Below the pieces are notes generated by a model. That model saw only the letters and a program-made list of their open reading frames with translations, did not search any database and was not told the origin of the DNA. From positions 496,001 to 560,000 of the forward strand of contig RQOL01000024.1 in the NCBI GenBank assembly GCA_013076295.1: a stretch of DNA of 64,000 nucleotides, written 5' to 3'. Shown here in pieces: positions 23,185-34,065 of the stretch. The DNA is from Sanderia malayensis (lineage: Eukaryota; Cnidaria; Scyphozoa; Semaeostomeae; Pelagiidae). Position 1 is the stretch's first letter. Every line of letters begins with the position of its first letter. Position numbers and translations under genes: made by a program.

Positions 23185-26100
23185 CTTCACTGCATTTAAT
23201 GATAACTTTGATTGCTCCGTCTCTTCCTTCATGGGACGTCTGAAAAGCTGATAGACAGTCTTTGAGGGAGAAGCGATGCGTTATCATGGGTTTGATGTTT
23301 ATTTTACCAGACGAAATCATTTCTAAAGCCGTTGGATAACTGAAAATAATGGGAAACAAAGTTATGTTAATTTATGAAAAGATATACACGCTTTTATATA
23401 AGGAACCGGTTTAAAAGGAATATAGAACTAGGATTTCTGATAAACTACAATGGATTCTTTTGTTCTATTGTTTCCTCTAATAATAGAAAACAATAGAACA
23501 TTTAATGAACTTTTAGTACTGGGCTCGAGGTAAGTTCCTTATAAAAAAGTGTGTAGTTGACTTTCGCCATCTTCAACTCCCGAAGCAAATGAAAATTTTG
23601 TACGCACATCGAGAGCTCGAGATATCGAAATACAATCAGCGGGAGCTTTTTCTTGGTGGAAAGTAATAATTTGCTAGATATAGCGAGTGGTAGAGAAGAC
23701 CTTTATTTTGGATAGCAAAAATCATAAGTAGCAGTAGTAAAGGCAACAGTAATGGTAATAATGGTGGTACTGTAAACACCCGCATATAAGAACCAGTGAA
23801 TTGAGAACTTTCTAGGCTAAGACCCCTGCTCGAAACAACAGAAGAAACAATAGGCTATTGTATTTGAACAATAGGCTGGATGTAGAATTCACAGGTTCTT
23901 ATACGAGGGTGTTTACTGTAGTGGTATTAGTTGAAGAACAAGGGCTTTACCAATTTGCGTAGCGAAAAATCCCTCTGATGTCAACCTCTCTGGTCAATGC
24001 GTTAACAATTGGTAATGTTACATTTGCTTTTCCCAATCCAACAATAACAACCATTCCACCGGAGCTTGTCGCCTGTGGAAACATCGACAGTAATTTATGT
24101 CACTTACATCGCAAGGTATAATTGCTCTCGTGAGCCCAAATGACCTCTGTATATTGTATACAGAACCCAAATGTGTTGCAAAAAGTTGGTGCCGATCATA
24201 CAGTATAAAAACATTTATAAGAACCAGCGGTTAAGAAATTTTTAGCTGAAACTTGAGATCGAAACAATAGAAAAACAATAGACCACATTACAGAGTGTAT
24301 TGTTTTAAACAATAGGCTGGACATGCGAGGTCAGATACAGTAATGTTTCGATTAAACGCCCGGGGCGTTTATTATTTTTTTGATATTTTAGGGGGCTTTT
24401 ATTCGAGGGAGGCGTTTAAAAGAAGAGGGCGTTTAATCGAAGCAATAGGTAAGAAGAAAATGGAAATTTGTATAATTACGTATATAGCGGTATGCATGCT
24501 AGATTCAGCCCCTGTACATTCAATGGTTCTGTCGACTCTTCCAAACGTTTTCTTCACTTGATCAGCCACGGCCTTACCATCACCGCTTTCAACAAGGATC
24601 ACATGATCTGCGCCCATCTCCTTGGCCACTTTCAATCGACTTTCGTCCAGATCTGAGCAAAATAAACAAATAAACAAATAAACAAATAAATAAACAAAAA
24701 TTCTACAAAAATTCGAGGCAATGTAATGTTTTTCTGAAAGTCGGTATTGTTCAACAATTCACAAGCATTGATATATTCAAAAGAGAAGGTCTCCAAAAAA
24801 TTAATAACAATAAAAATAATACCCGAGGAGGGGCACTTAATTAAATTTGGTTAGGGATGTGTCGCCAAAGTTTCAAAATGATACCTGATTTACAGTCTTT
24901 TCAAAATGAAAATAAAAAAACTCTTGATACTTACACTTTTTTAAAGAACAGAACGCTTCTTACAATTTTTGGCATCCTAGTTCTAGTTTTTTGCAAAAAA
25001 CGTGGATAATTCTCCCCCTTTTAAACTCCCTCCTAATAACCTTCTCCTTATTTCAGTAAACATTTTAACAAGCACCGCCTGTGTTAAATGCCCTGAAAAG
25101 GTTGAAATCGATAATAAGATAATAAATATCCAGCATGCCTTAAAAACCCCTGAAAATATTATGTGATGCTTTGAGCATATATATTAAATGCATTAGAATA
25201 TGTCAATAGCATTGCATACTGCAGCATAATCAGCACCCATTTTACCTGTTATTGCAACCTTGCTTGCTCCGCATGCTTTCGCTGTCAACAGATTCATAAG
25301 TCCGATGGGTCCTACAAAAACAAGAGACAGTATCACAAAACTGATGTACCTTACAGGCACGCAATTTGCACCATAAAACTTTATAGACTGAATCGATACC
25401 AGCAGTTCAGGGGATCAGGGGTAGTTATGTGAAAGGATTTAGTGTATAATGCAGAACAAACCTGCTCCACAAACAAGAACATGGTCACCATTTGCGATAC
25501 CAGCTCTGTTGCAAGAATGAACGGCGACTGAAAGTGGTTCAAGAAGGGCACCTTCTTCTAATGACACATTATCTGGAAGCCTGAACAGAATGAATTAAAA
25601 ATGCAATGAGCGAAAAAGCATTGTAGACAGAGGTTGCAAATTTGAGTTTTAGACAGTTAAACTTTGGTCAATTCGACCACCAAAATAGAGGATATTGGGT
25701 GATGAAAAGTACTTCCTATCAAGAGTCAATCATGAAGCATACTTGATCAATTCACATCAGAATGGACAGAAAAATGATCAGTAAATCTAAAAACTACATT
25801 GAAAGTTAATCAACTTAACAAGGCTTAATTGTATTGGAGTGATGTGCTTCACTTCAGTGTTTGTGGTGGTTCACTTAGAATTTGGAAGGTGTTTAACAAA
25901 TGTTTCAAAATTGTGTGTTAATTAAGATAAAAATTGGTGCAGATGACCACACAAGCCACTATGATTATATATAGCTATCATGGCTAAAACTGGAAACAGA
26001 GAGAAATAGAGGGAGACCATGGTTGGTGATAAACCAAGAAAATGTCAGGCTGTCCCTATCAACAATTTTGCAGTGAAAAGGACACTGAGCAGCTGTAAAC

Positions 26101-27382
26101 ACTACACATGGTAACTGTTGCTTGGTAACACTCACTTGAAGCAGAAATCGGCTGGGTGAACATAGTATTTACAAAGCGAGCCATGGTAAGGTGGGGTGGC
26201 ACAAAATACAACTTCTGGGCACAAGTTGTATTTTCCTTTCTTGCAAAACTCGCAATATCGGCAAGGGACACCCGGTTCGATTGCAACCCTGTCACCTGTA
26301 AACAGATCAAAATGTCTCAAGTTAAAGATGATTTAATCAAAATAGGTGGTATGCCTCTTGGAGAGAACTATGACAGGGTTATAGGTTTTATTGTTCTTTT
26401 CTTGGCTTTTGGTAAGGGCCAGTGGAAATTTTTAATCATGCCAATTTGTGCATTACCAATTTCCAAGTCCTTGACACTATCTCCCAGTTCCACAATTGTC
26501 CCACTTGACTCGTGCCCAAGTACCATTGGTGATCTGAGGATAAAGTCACCAATGGCTCCTCTCTTCCAATAATGGACATCTGAGCCACAAATTCCAACAG
26601 AATTCATAGCTATGAGCACCTCTGCAAAAGTAATAACAGAACAACTTTGCTAACAGATATAAGGCATTTGAGGGCAACTCGAAATCACAATAGCTGCTTG
26701 TATTTTAAACATGTACTTGTTGTATTAATTAAAATGTTGTATTTGGAATATGTACTTGTACATGATCAGATACATTGAAAGACTTCTTACCATTCTTGCC
26801 AGGCTTAGGGATTGGTCTTTGCTCCTGCAAGTAAATAAGACTAAATCTTGTTTGCACATATAATATTTTCACCATTCAACCAATGGCATTGTAGCCAGGG
26901 AAGCTGGGGGGCACATATCCCTCAACCTTTCTGTAGAGCATGAAGCATGCCCTTTTTATGGATAAAAATTGCAACACCCGAGATAAAGTGTGTCACACGT
27001 AATGTCCCTTTTTGTTGTTAAACCCCTCCCCAACCCCAACTTTTAACTACAAGTCCTAACGCCTCTGCATTAAATAACATTAAATATTTTCATAAAAATA
27101 GAGCTTGTTTTCGGTCAACAGAAGTTATCATTATATCTGGTTTAAATGATATATTTTTGCAACGAGAAGGGGTAAAAATAAAAGATCTTTGACATGGAAC
27201 TTATGCACAATAATAGGGGGTGTGGCTGTGCCTGTGCGTGTTGTGTCTGTGTTTTACCTATGCAGAATGCAAACATGGAATAAAGCATGAAGCAGTGTCA
27301 AATCTCTTTCACAATTCTGATGCATACATACCAGACGGAGATCATCAATTCCATGCAAAACTGCTGATAGATTATCCTCCAT
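23180..27382 (-). CDS. SORD: sorbitol dehydrogenase
   Basis: Zinc-dependent L-iditol/sorbitol 2-dehydrogenase of the polyol pathway, oxidising sorbitol to fructose with NAD in the cytosol. Nine coding exons on minus: 27382-27332, 26824-26791, 26621-26457, 26295-26136, 25580-25462, 25311-25246, 24652-24480, 24072-23951, 23339-23180. All have AG/GT borders and matching phases and sum to 1050 bp, giving 349 aa (human 357). Visible residues: catalytic zinc ligands Cys40 ([10 protein letters not shown]), His65-Glu66 (LGHESSG) and Glu151 (LEPLSV); structural-zinc cysteines 95, 98, 101 and 109 ([16 protein letters not shown]); the NAD-binding CGAGPIG turn; and the C-terminal [14 protein letters not shown]. 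It starts [17 protein letters not shown]. Introns contain small TIR elements. A canonical AATAAA overlaps the stop codon. The 5' leader region recurs inverted at about 29830. Only the exact 5' end is unclear. Confidence 0.96.
23768..23920. mobile_element. MITE with TACTGTAAACACCC ends, in SORD intron
   Basis: Inverted termini TACTGTAAACACCCGCATAT and the complement of GGTTCTTATACGAGGGTGTT, starting and ending in TA. The interior holds AACAATAG words. A related sequence lies at about 24200-24335 and a cousin at 41348-41498. Intronic, non-coding. Confidence 0.8.
24336..24448. mobile_element. hairpin MITE, family D (CGATTAAACGCCC)
   Basis: Left end TACAGTAATGTTTCGATTAA, internal CCCGGGGCGTTT palindrome, right end GGGCGTTTAATCGAAGCAAT. 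It lies in the SORD intron just downstream of the exon at 24480-24652. Related copies are at 51059-51160 and about 51780. Confidence 0.75.
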
Positions 27383-27456
27383 TTTGGCAATTGCAAAAGA
27401 AAGTAAAATGACGAAAGCGTGGAACGCCAACTTTCCTTCTGGATCTCAGGTGGGTA

Positions 27457-27504
27457 GATGATTTTTAGGATGCATCGAAACCGATCTGCTCGTACACAAC
27501 TTTT
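27457..27504 (-). repeat. duplicated leader block (copy at SORD 5' side)
   Basis: On the minus strand, about 75 bp upstream of the SORD ATG, the block GTACGAGCAGATCGGTTTCG followed by ATGCATCCTAAAAATCATCTACC occurs. The identical block lies in inverted orientation at 29829-29871, with weaker similarity beyond. It may be part of the SORD 5' UTR/promoter or a repeat. Confidence 0.7.
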
Positions 27505-27926
27505 TCGTTTTACGACGAAGTAGACCACCGAGCGAATACCGAGAATCGATCTTTACGAATAAAGCGGCGAAAATGCTTTGAGCTGGGATGTGTTTGTGAT
27601 CGTTTTGGAAATGCTTTCGGCCTAACTTCATTTGTATCCCTTGCATTGAATAGGTACCCAAAATACAACAACCCATAGGTCCAACAAATTGATTTGTTTT
27701 AGATATGGCGTCTTTTACTATGTGGATACCTAATACTTTAGACTCAGATACTTTTTATGTCCAAGTCAACAAAGATCAGGGATCCTGAACATTCGAGCAT
27801 AAGTTTGTCTGTTTTATTTTTCACTATTCCAAAAATAAGACAAAACAAAAATCGTGCGGAGCAATTAATAAAACTAAAACATTAAACAAAGTTCAAGGAA
27901 AATTTAGATTGGTCCACAAAAGTCTA

Positions 27927-29099
27927 TACCGTAAATCCTCGAATAAGCCCCCACGTTCGAATAAGCCCCCCCTTGATTCATGATCTGAGCCTTCCGTTTG
28001 CATTTTTTTCTGCATTGAACAACCTGAATATTATATCGGTTAGACCTGGTTTAACCGCAGTTAATACCACCCGGGCGAAGTGTCACTGTTGCTGGGGAGG
28101 GCGGTAGTGTGTCCACTTGTATTATCACGAGGTCACAGCGGGTGACACCATGCTATCTAACTTGCTAGATCCCTTGAGATTATTCTGTTTAGCTTTCACG
28201 CCTAAAAATTAGAGCTGACCATTTCGTCCCCACCCTGGGTCCCCCCCCCTTTCTTTACATTCTGCTGTGTTCTATTCCTTCTTTATCTTAACTTTTGCAT
28301 AATTCTCGACTCTATCCTTTTCTTTTCCTTTCTCCTTTTTCTTCCTCCTTATCCCGCAGTTTTTCGCTGCGGTGACAGGTGCGTTGGCGGGAAAAGTGTT
28401 TTCCTGGGCAATCACCGACCTTAAGGCTAGTTTTTGCTCAGGCAGTTTAAGGGCTAACGCACGAACGCCCACTTCCTGAGACAGGTGAGTATTAAATATC
28501 GGTAAGTCATTAGTTTACCCTGAGACAGGTGAGTATTAACTTTCCATTACTGAAAATCCTCACAACAGCGGCCTTGAAAATTCAAAATTAGCTTAAAAGG
28601 AATGTGCAAAGATATAAGGCTCTGTTTAAAAATAAATCGAAGCTCATTTCAATATAGACATGCGCAGTATACCGTCACATAAACTGATCACATGAACATT
28701 TTGAGATCAGTGATGAGAACCGGAAGAGAATGCAAAATGGCAACAACAACAGGCCTAATTTTCACGTGAAAAAATTACAGCTTCCCTTTACGCTTCTCTG
28801 ATTGGTTAATAAACCAAATCTATTTTTAGCAGTTGCGAAAGCACGCCTTTTAACCTTGCACATTCCCTTTAATTAAACCAAAATTCTGGAAAAAGCCAAA
28901 TTAAGCCAAATTTCAGCTCTAAGCCAAATAAAATTTTCTAAGGCAAGCACTTTTCAAAAAAGCCAAGTTTCTGGAATTTGGCTTAGAAAAAGCCAATATG
29001 GCAACCCTGTCAGTCGTCGAATTGCCCCCCCACTCCCTGCAATAAGCTCCCTCCAAAAATAAATAAGCCCCCAGGGGGCTAATTCGAGGATTTACGGCA
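27927..29099. mobile_element. 1.17-kb non-autonomous TIR element
   Basis: Ends are TACCGTAAATCCTCGAATAA/GCCCCCA and the complement of GGGGGCTAATTCGAGGATTT/ACGGCA, giving about 25-bp terminal inverted repeats with one mismatch. Inside is a direct duplication of CCTGAGACAGGTGAGTATTA (about 28476 and 28520). No transposase frame was recognised. The terminal motif links it to dispersed repeat C. Confidence 0.72.
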
Positions 29100-29421
29100 T
29101 GCAGATTGTGAATTTTGCTGTCACCAAAATTTAAATCTCAACCGGAAGTTTTACTTTTATGATATTATTTTGACAAGTTTGGTGACTCCACACAAGTGTC
29201 AGCTTTGAGTTTTGTTGATGCTATTGATTTTCTGTGACGTCATCAATCATATGAATTAACAGAAACTCGATACAGGGATGAGATTTAGTCATTAAATTTT
29301 TTTATGCACAAAATGACTTGGCTCGATAGCTCTTCTGAGTTTTTTCAAGTGCCCTGAACTTGCCCAATTATATTTTTATATCCCTAATAGTATATTGTAA
29401 TTAAAAAGTTTAAATTTGAAT

Positions 29422-29467
29422 AAATGAAATGAAATGAAATGAAATGAAATGAAATGAAATGAAATGA
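29422..29467. repeat. (AATGA)n microsatellite
   Basis: About nine tandem copies of the pentamer AATGA/GAAAT, directly after an A+T-rich stretch; typical of the tail of a retroposed or decayed element. Confidence 0.9.
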
Positions 29468-29828
29468 GAACATAATAAATCATTCTAAATTCTCCTTTAT
29501 TTTCTCTCAAAGGTATTGTGTATTGAATATCAAGTCAACTTCCAGTTTACCGACGGTATTCAGATATGTAAAGTGACACAATATCTTTTTAATCGCCCAA
29601 AAGATATCATAGCACATTGTATGCAGAATATAACATCTGCAGGAAACATCAATAATGCTAGCATTATCATGAAAATCTACTGGCATGTCAATTTACTCAG
29701 CAAGAGAACCAATTTCTCTCTGCCATTCATATCTGCTGCCATGCAAAGTCAACTCCGACGAAAACGATACTCTTTGTTCGTCGCACCGTTCGGTTGGATT
29801 ATCGTCATACGACGAGAACTTGGTGTAC

Positions 29829-29871
29829 GAGCAGATCGGTTTCGATGCATCCTAAAAATCATCTACCTCTC
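29829..29871 (+). repeat. inverted copy of SORD leader block
   Basis: An exact match over about 43 bp to the complement of 27457-27504, with patchy similarity on either side (both are preceded by CGACGA/CGTCGTA-type sequence). Confidence 0.7.
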
Positions 29872-31407
29872 AGGTAATCAAGATCAACATCAACAACAAC
29901 AAAATTGGCAACTCTCGTTTCCCTGTGGTACTTGTGTGAAAGCCAAAGCGTGGAAGGGAAACAAGTTGACTTCGGGTTTTTGATTTTTAATAAGTACCAA
30001 AACTCTTCAAGAAATGTTTGCGTAAAGGAAAAGGAGGGTAAAATACAAAATAATAGTTATCCTAAATGCGAGTACAAAGATTACAGTACAGTAATACTAA
30101 TAAGTATAATGCTTTTGATTGACAGTGGCGTAGATAGATATTTTTAGCCGGGGGGGGGGGGGGCAAAAATGAAAATTTTCAGACAAAAAGGTGTGTCTTT
30201 GTGAGCATGCCCGTAATACCCATGCTCCGACTTTACCTCTTCAACACCAGAAGATATCCGTTTTCGGTCACTTTTCAAAATTCGTGGAGGAAGGAAGGTG
30301 AAAATGAGCATTTGAATTCCTCGGACTTCAACCACAACCTGGTCTAAAACGTTTTTGGACATCTTTTGTTCAACCAAGCTTGGTATTCGACGCTAAAAAG
30401 ATGCAGGTTTGCCTCTACTGACGCTTCGTGTGGAAAAGTATTTTTCAACCACAAGTTGTTGTCCAATTCTATACAATTTATTGCTTTTCTATTTTTTGCC
30501 TGTGACAACAAAGCGTCCATTTTTAGAGGTATAATGTACACGGTGATAATGTCATCAATTATATGATGTAGTAGACTACATCATTTATCATATCATGCGT
30601 GTTTCTTTTCATCATGTTAAAGTTGATGCTATGAAAACACGATTAACAAGGAAGATTCGTTTTTAATGTGACCAGTTTTCAATGAATGAATGCTATACCT
30701 GATTGATCCATGTATATTGAAATATTTTTCCACGCAATGGTTGGTCAAAGAAGCATAGAAAATGGGGGTAAAAACTATTCGTAATTTCACGAGATTTTGA
30801 ACCTCCACACATTTCATACATTCCTTGTTGACGGAGCACAGGTTGAGCATAAAATGGGATTGCTTTTTCTTGTCCAAAGTTTTCGTTTTATTTTTTTTGG
30901 AAATTGCGAAAAGGCAGATGAGAATAGTTGCGAAGTTTGTGATTGTCTCCAAGTGCTTTGATAAATGATAATATAGTGGACTGAGATTAGTAGGAAATAT
31001 CTATGCTCCTATGATATATATCTATATCTATTGTGGAAAATAATTAAGTGTTTCAGTATTTTTAGAACAAAAATCGTAAATTATGGGCCTATGCAAATTA
31101 TTGGTACTTTACAAATATGGTTTGATAGCTGTAATAATGACAATAAATTTTTACGTTGCGTCACATGATTTCGACCGCTAAACCTCGTTTCGGAGTAGAT
31201 TTGGCGTCACATCAATCGATTTTATCGCTCTAACGTCAGAATTTATGCGGTTTGTGTAAGGGCGATATGCAGGCAGAAGTATCAATTGCTTTCAAAAATT
31301 TTCAAGTAAAGTCAAGAACATCCAACATCTTCAATTATTGAGGAATATTTTCTGAGATATTTTATTGTGTGACCTCATACCACGTGTTTATATCACACTG
31401 TACTACG

Positions 31408-34065
31408 ATGACATCGTTTATGAAGAATTTTGCATCACGCAAGATGCTCAAGGCCGCCGCCGCATCTGTCGGTGCGGCCATGGCTGCCTACGGAGCGACG
31501 ACGACGCAGTTTTTCGGGGGTGAAACGAAGTGCGCAAATGAACGCCTTGCTTACGAGAAATTCCCTGCAACTGCCGACTTTCCGGACTTAAAAAAGCATA
31601 ATAACTGCATGGCCAACCATCTGACACCAAGCTTGTATGCGAAGCTTCGTGATTTGGTGAGTTTTGTTTTGTCGCCATATTGATAACAGATGATAAGGAC
31701 TTTTGCTGAACATTGCATTTGTGATGAGTGCACTGTAATAGATAAGTGACATAGAAATGTTAGAATATGACGTAGGGGTAGAAACTTCAGTTAAAAAATG
31801 GAGAGGTGCAGCTCGATCTGACAAAATAAACGCATTGGACGGAAGAAATAAGGGAACAGGGCTAGACACTCATATTAGAAAGGGTGAAGGTATAGAGAGG
31901 GGATGCAGCTTGATTAGAGGCAGACATTAAAAGTCAAGGGAAGACAAATTTTAGAGTTGGCTATCAGGGTGCATTTTAGAATAGAAGGGTCAATGACAGG
32001 GATGATTGGGTATGATGTAAGGGGTAGACCATTAAAAGACAGATTGGTAAGCAGGTACAATGGTACAACATTAGAGAGAAGTAGTTGAGGTTAATAGTAG
32101 ATGGAGATGGAAATATTACTTTGTATATACAGGAAACACCATCTGGCTACACCCTTGATCAAGCCATCCAAACCGGAGTGGACAATCCTGGCCATCCATT
32201 CATCACTACCGTTGGCATCGTTGCTGGCGATGAGGAAAGTTACGAGGTGTTCAGCGAGCTCATGGACCCGATCATCGAAGAGAGACACAACGGGTTCAAG
32301 AAGACCGACATCCATGTCACCGACTTGGACGCCTCCAAGATCAAAGGAGGCAACTTCGATGAGAAGTACGTGCTTTCGTCGCGTTGCCGCACTGGCCGAT
32401 CTATCAAGAACTACAGCCTGCCTCCACACTGCACCAGAGCCGAACGCAGAGAGGTGGAACGTATCGTCAAGAATGCGCTTGACAAATTGGCCGGTACGTT
32501 ACAGGTTCACTTGCTGCGAATATTTATGGGATTTATTTCCTACTTGGGAATGGAGGCCTTGTTTTCATGCCACTGTCGTCATTTTTGTCTCTTTGTTGCA
32601 TGCAGGCGAAATGAGTGGGAAGTATTATCCACTCAAGGACATGACAGAAAAGGAACAAGATCAATTGATCGACGATCACTTTCTGTTCGACAAGCCAGTG
32701 TCTCCCTTGCTCACATGTGCCGGTATGGCCCGCGATTGGCCCGATGCCCGCGGCATCTGGCACAACGACAAGAAGAACTTTCTCGTTTGGGTCAACGAGG
32801 AGGACCACACCCGTGTCATCTCCATGGAGAAGGGTGGCAACATGAAGCGTGTCTTCGAGAGATTCTGCAACGGCTTGAAGAAGGTCGAAGACAACATCAA
32901 GAAAGAGGGAGAGGGATTCATGTGGTCCAAACATCTCGGCTACATCCTCACCTGTCCATCGAACCTCGGCACTGGACTTAGGGCCGGAGTTCACGTCAAG
33001 CTGCCTCATCTTGCCAAGGTAACGTTGTTACTTACTATTACTGTTTTCTGTGAGTTTAAGTGGATGGGGTATAAAGCATAGAGGGAGCGCAAGAGAAAGA
33101 CAGGAAATATGGTGAGGTTGCTTTTTGCATAATTTACAATTACTATTTCTCGTCTGTTCATTTCTTTTAGCACGAGAAGTTTGGCAGCCTCCTCAAATAT
33201 TTGCGTCTGCAAAAGAGAGGAACCGGTAAGCTAACGTTGAAGATATTTTGATCAATGATTTGCTTCATATAATGTAGTACTATATATTTTATCTATATTT
33301 GTTTTGATTTGTTTTTTGTCATTAGGTGGTGTCGATACCGCTGCAGTTGGTGGTACCTTTGATATCTCCAACTTGGATCGCCTTGGATTCTCAGAAGTAA
33401 GTAGTCAAATGTCTCTTCTTTATTTATTTATCTTTATACTATATATTTATTATCTTTACTCATTTGTCCATCTTTCGCTTCTCTTTCGTGCATTGCTTTG
33501 TGAGTTACAAGATTTGCAGGGCTCTAACCCTCTCTCTAATTCTTTCACATACTTTAATCGGAGAAACTTTCGCGGGAAGAAACTTTCGCGATTTTCGCGT
33601 TTTTGGCCTAAATTCGCGAAAGTTTATTGCGCGAAATTTTCTAAAATATGAAATTCGCGAAAGTTTATTCTTGATAAAAATTTCAAAATTGGAAATTCGC
33701 GAAATTTATGAAAAAGTTTCACTTTGAATAAAAAATACTTCAAGGTTTCTGTTTAAAGTTTCTGTTCAGACTTGGAATTCGCGAAAGTTTATTCTCGCAA
33801 AATATCCGATTTTGCCTAAAACGCGAAAGTTAATTCTAGAAATTTCGCGTTTTTTTCGCCTCGCGAAAGTTTCTTCCCGCGAAAGTTTCTCCGATTAAAG
33901 TAGGTGTAATTTTTGGCTTGGTAACATTCTGTAACTATTTGTGTCTCTTCTCAGGTCCAGCTTGTTCAGAAAGTAATCGACGGTGTCAACACTTTGGTCG
34001 ATTTGGAGAAGAACTTGGAGAAAGGGGAGAAGATTGAACATCTTCTTCCTAAGAATCTCCAGTAA
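31408..34065 (+). CDS. CKMT1: mitochondrial creatine kinase
   Basis: Mitochondrial intermembrane-space creatine kinase, transferring phosphate from ATP to creatine for energy shuttling. Six coding exons (31408-31656, 32133-32493, 32606-33018, 33171-33225, 33326-33396, 33955-34065) with matching phases total 1260 bp, 419 aa, the usual size for the precursor. Residues 1 to about 40 are basic and Ala-rich ([20 protein letters not shown]), a mitochondrial transit peptide. The mature start has [17 protein letters not shown]. Hallmarks: [59 protein letters not shown]; and the active-site cysteine (about Cys320) in [10 protein letters not shown]. This is a single-domain creatine kinase, not arginine kinase. 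Exons 1-3 are visibly richer in G+C than the surrounding DNA, consistent with high expression. Start M31408 is preferred over an in-frame ATG at 31369 because the transit peptide fits. The best paralogue name is uncertain. Confidence 0.97.
33550..33902. mobile_element. MITE with TTCGCGAAAGTTT motifs, in creatine kinase intron 5
   Basis: The termini TACTTTAATCGGAGAAACTT/TCGCGGGAAGAAACTTTCGCG are inverted perfectly at the right end (CGCGAAAGTTTCTTCCCGCG / AAAGTTTCTCCGATTAAAGTA). The interior contains at least five more copies of CGCGAAAGTTTA/ATT in one orientation. TA at both ends. 353 bp, ending about 50 bp before the exon-6 acceptor. Confidence 0.88.

Larger units (their letters stand above)
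27383..31407. other. spacer between SORD and creatine kinase
   Basis: The divergent upstream regions of SORD (minus) and creatine kinase (plus). It contains a 1.17-kb TIR element (27927-29099), a pentanucleotide microsatellite, the inverted SORD-leader block and a G homopolymer of about 15-16 bases near 30150. A 155-codon plus frame at 29516-29983 has no recognisable domain, overlaps the leader duplicate and is not called. Confidence 0.6.

Noticed and set aside
29516..29983. 155-codon plus-strand frame upstream of creatine kinase
   Set aside because: It runs through microsatellite-adjacent DNA and the inverted SORD-leader block; residues match the antisense leader rather than a protein.
30144..30377. 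Minus-strand frame near a G homopolymer
   Set aside because: No domain; the start and end coincide with low-complexity sequence.
32533..33009. 158-codon minus-strand frame
   Set aside because: Antisense shadow of creatine kinase exon 3, caused by its G+C-rich codons.
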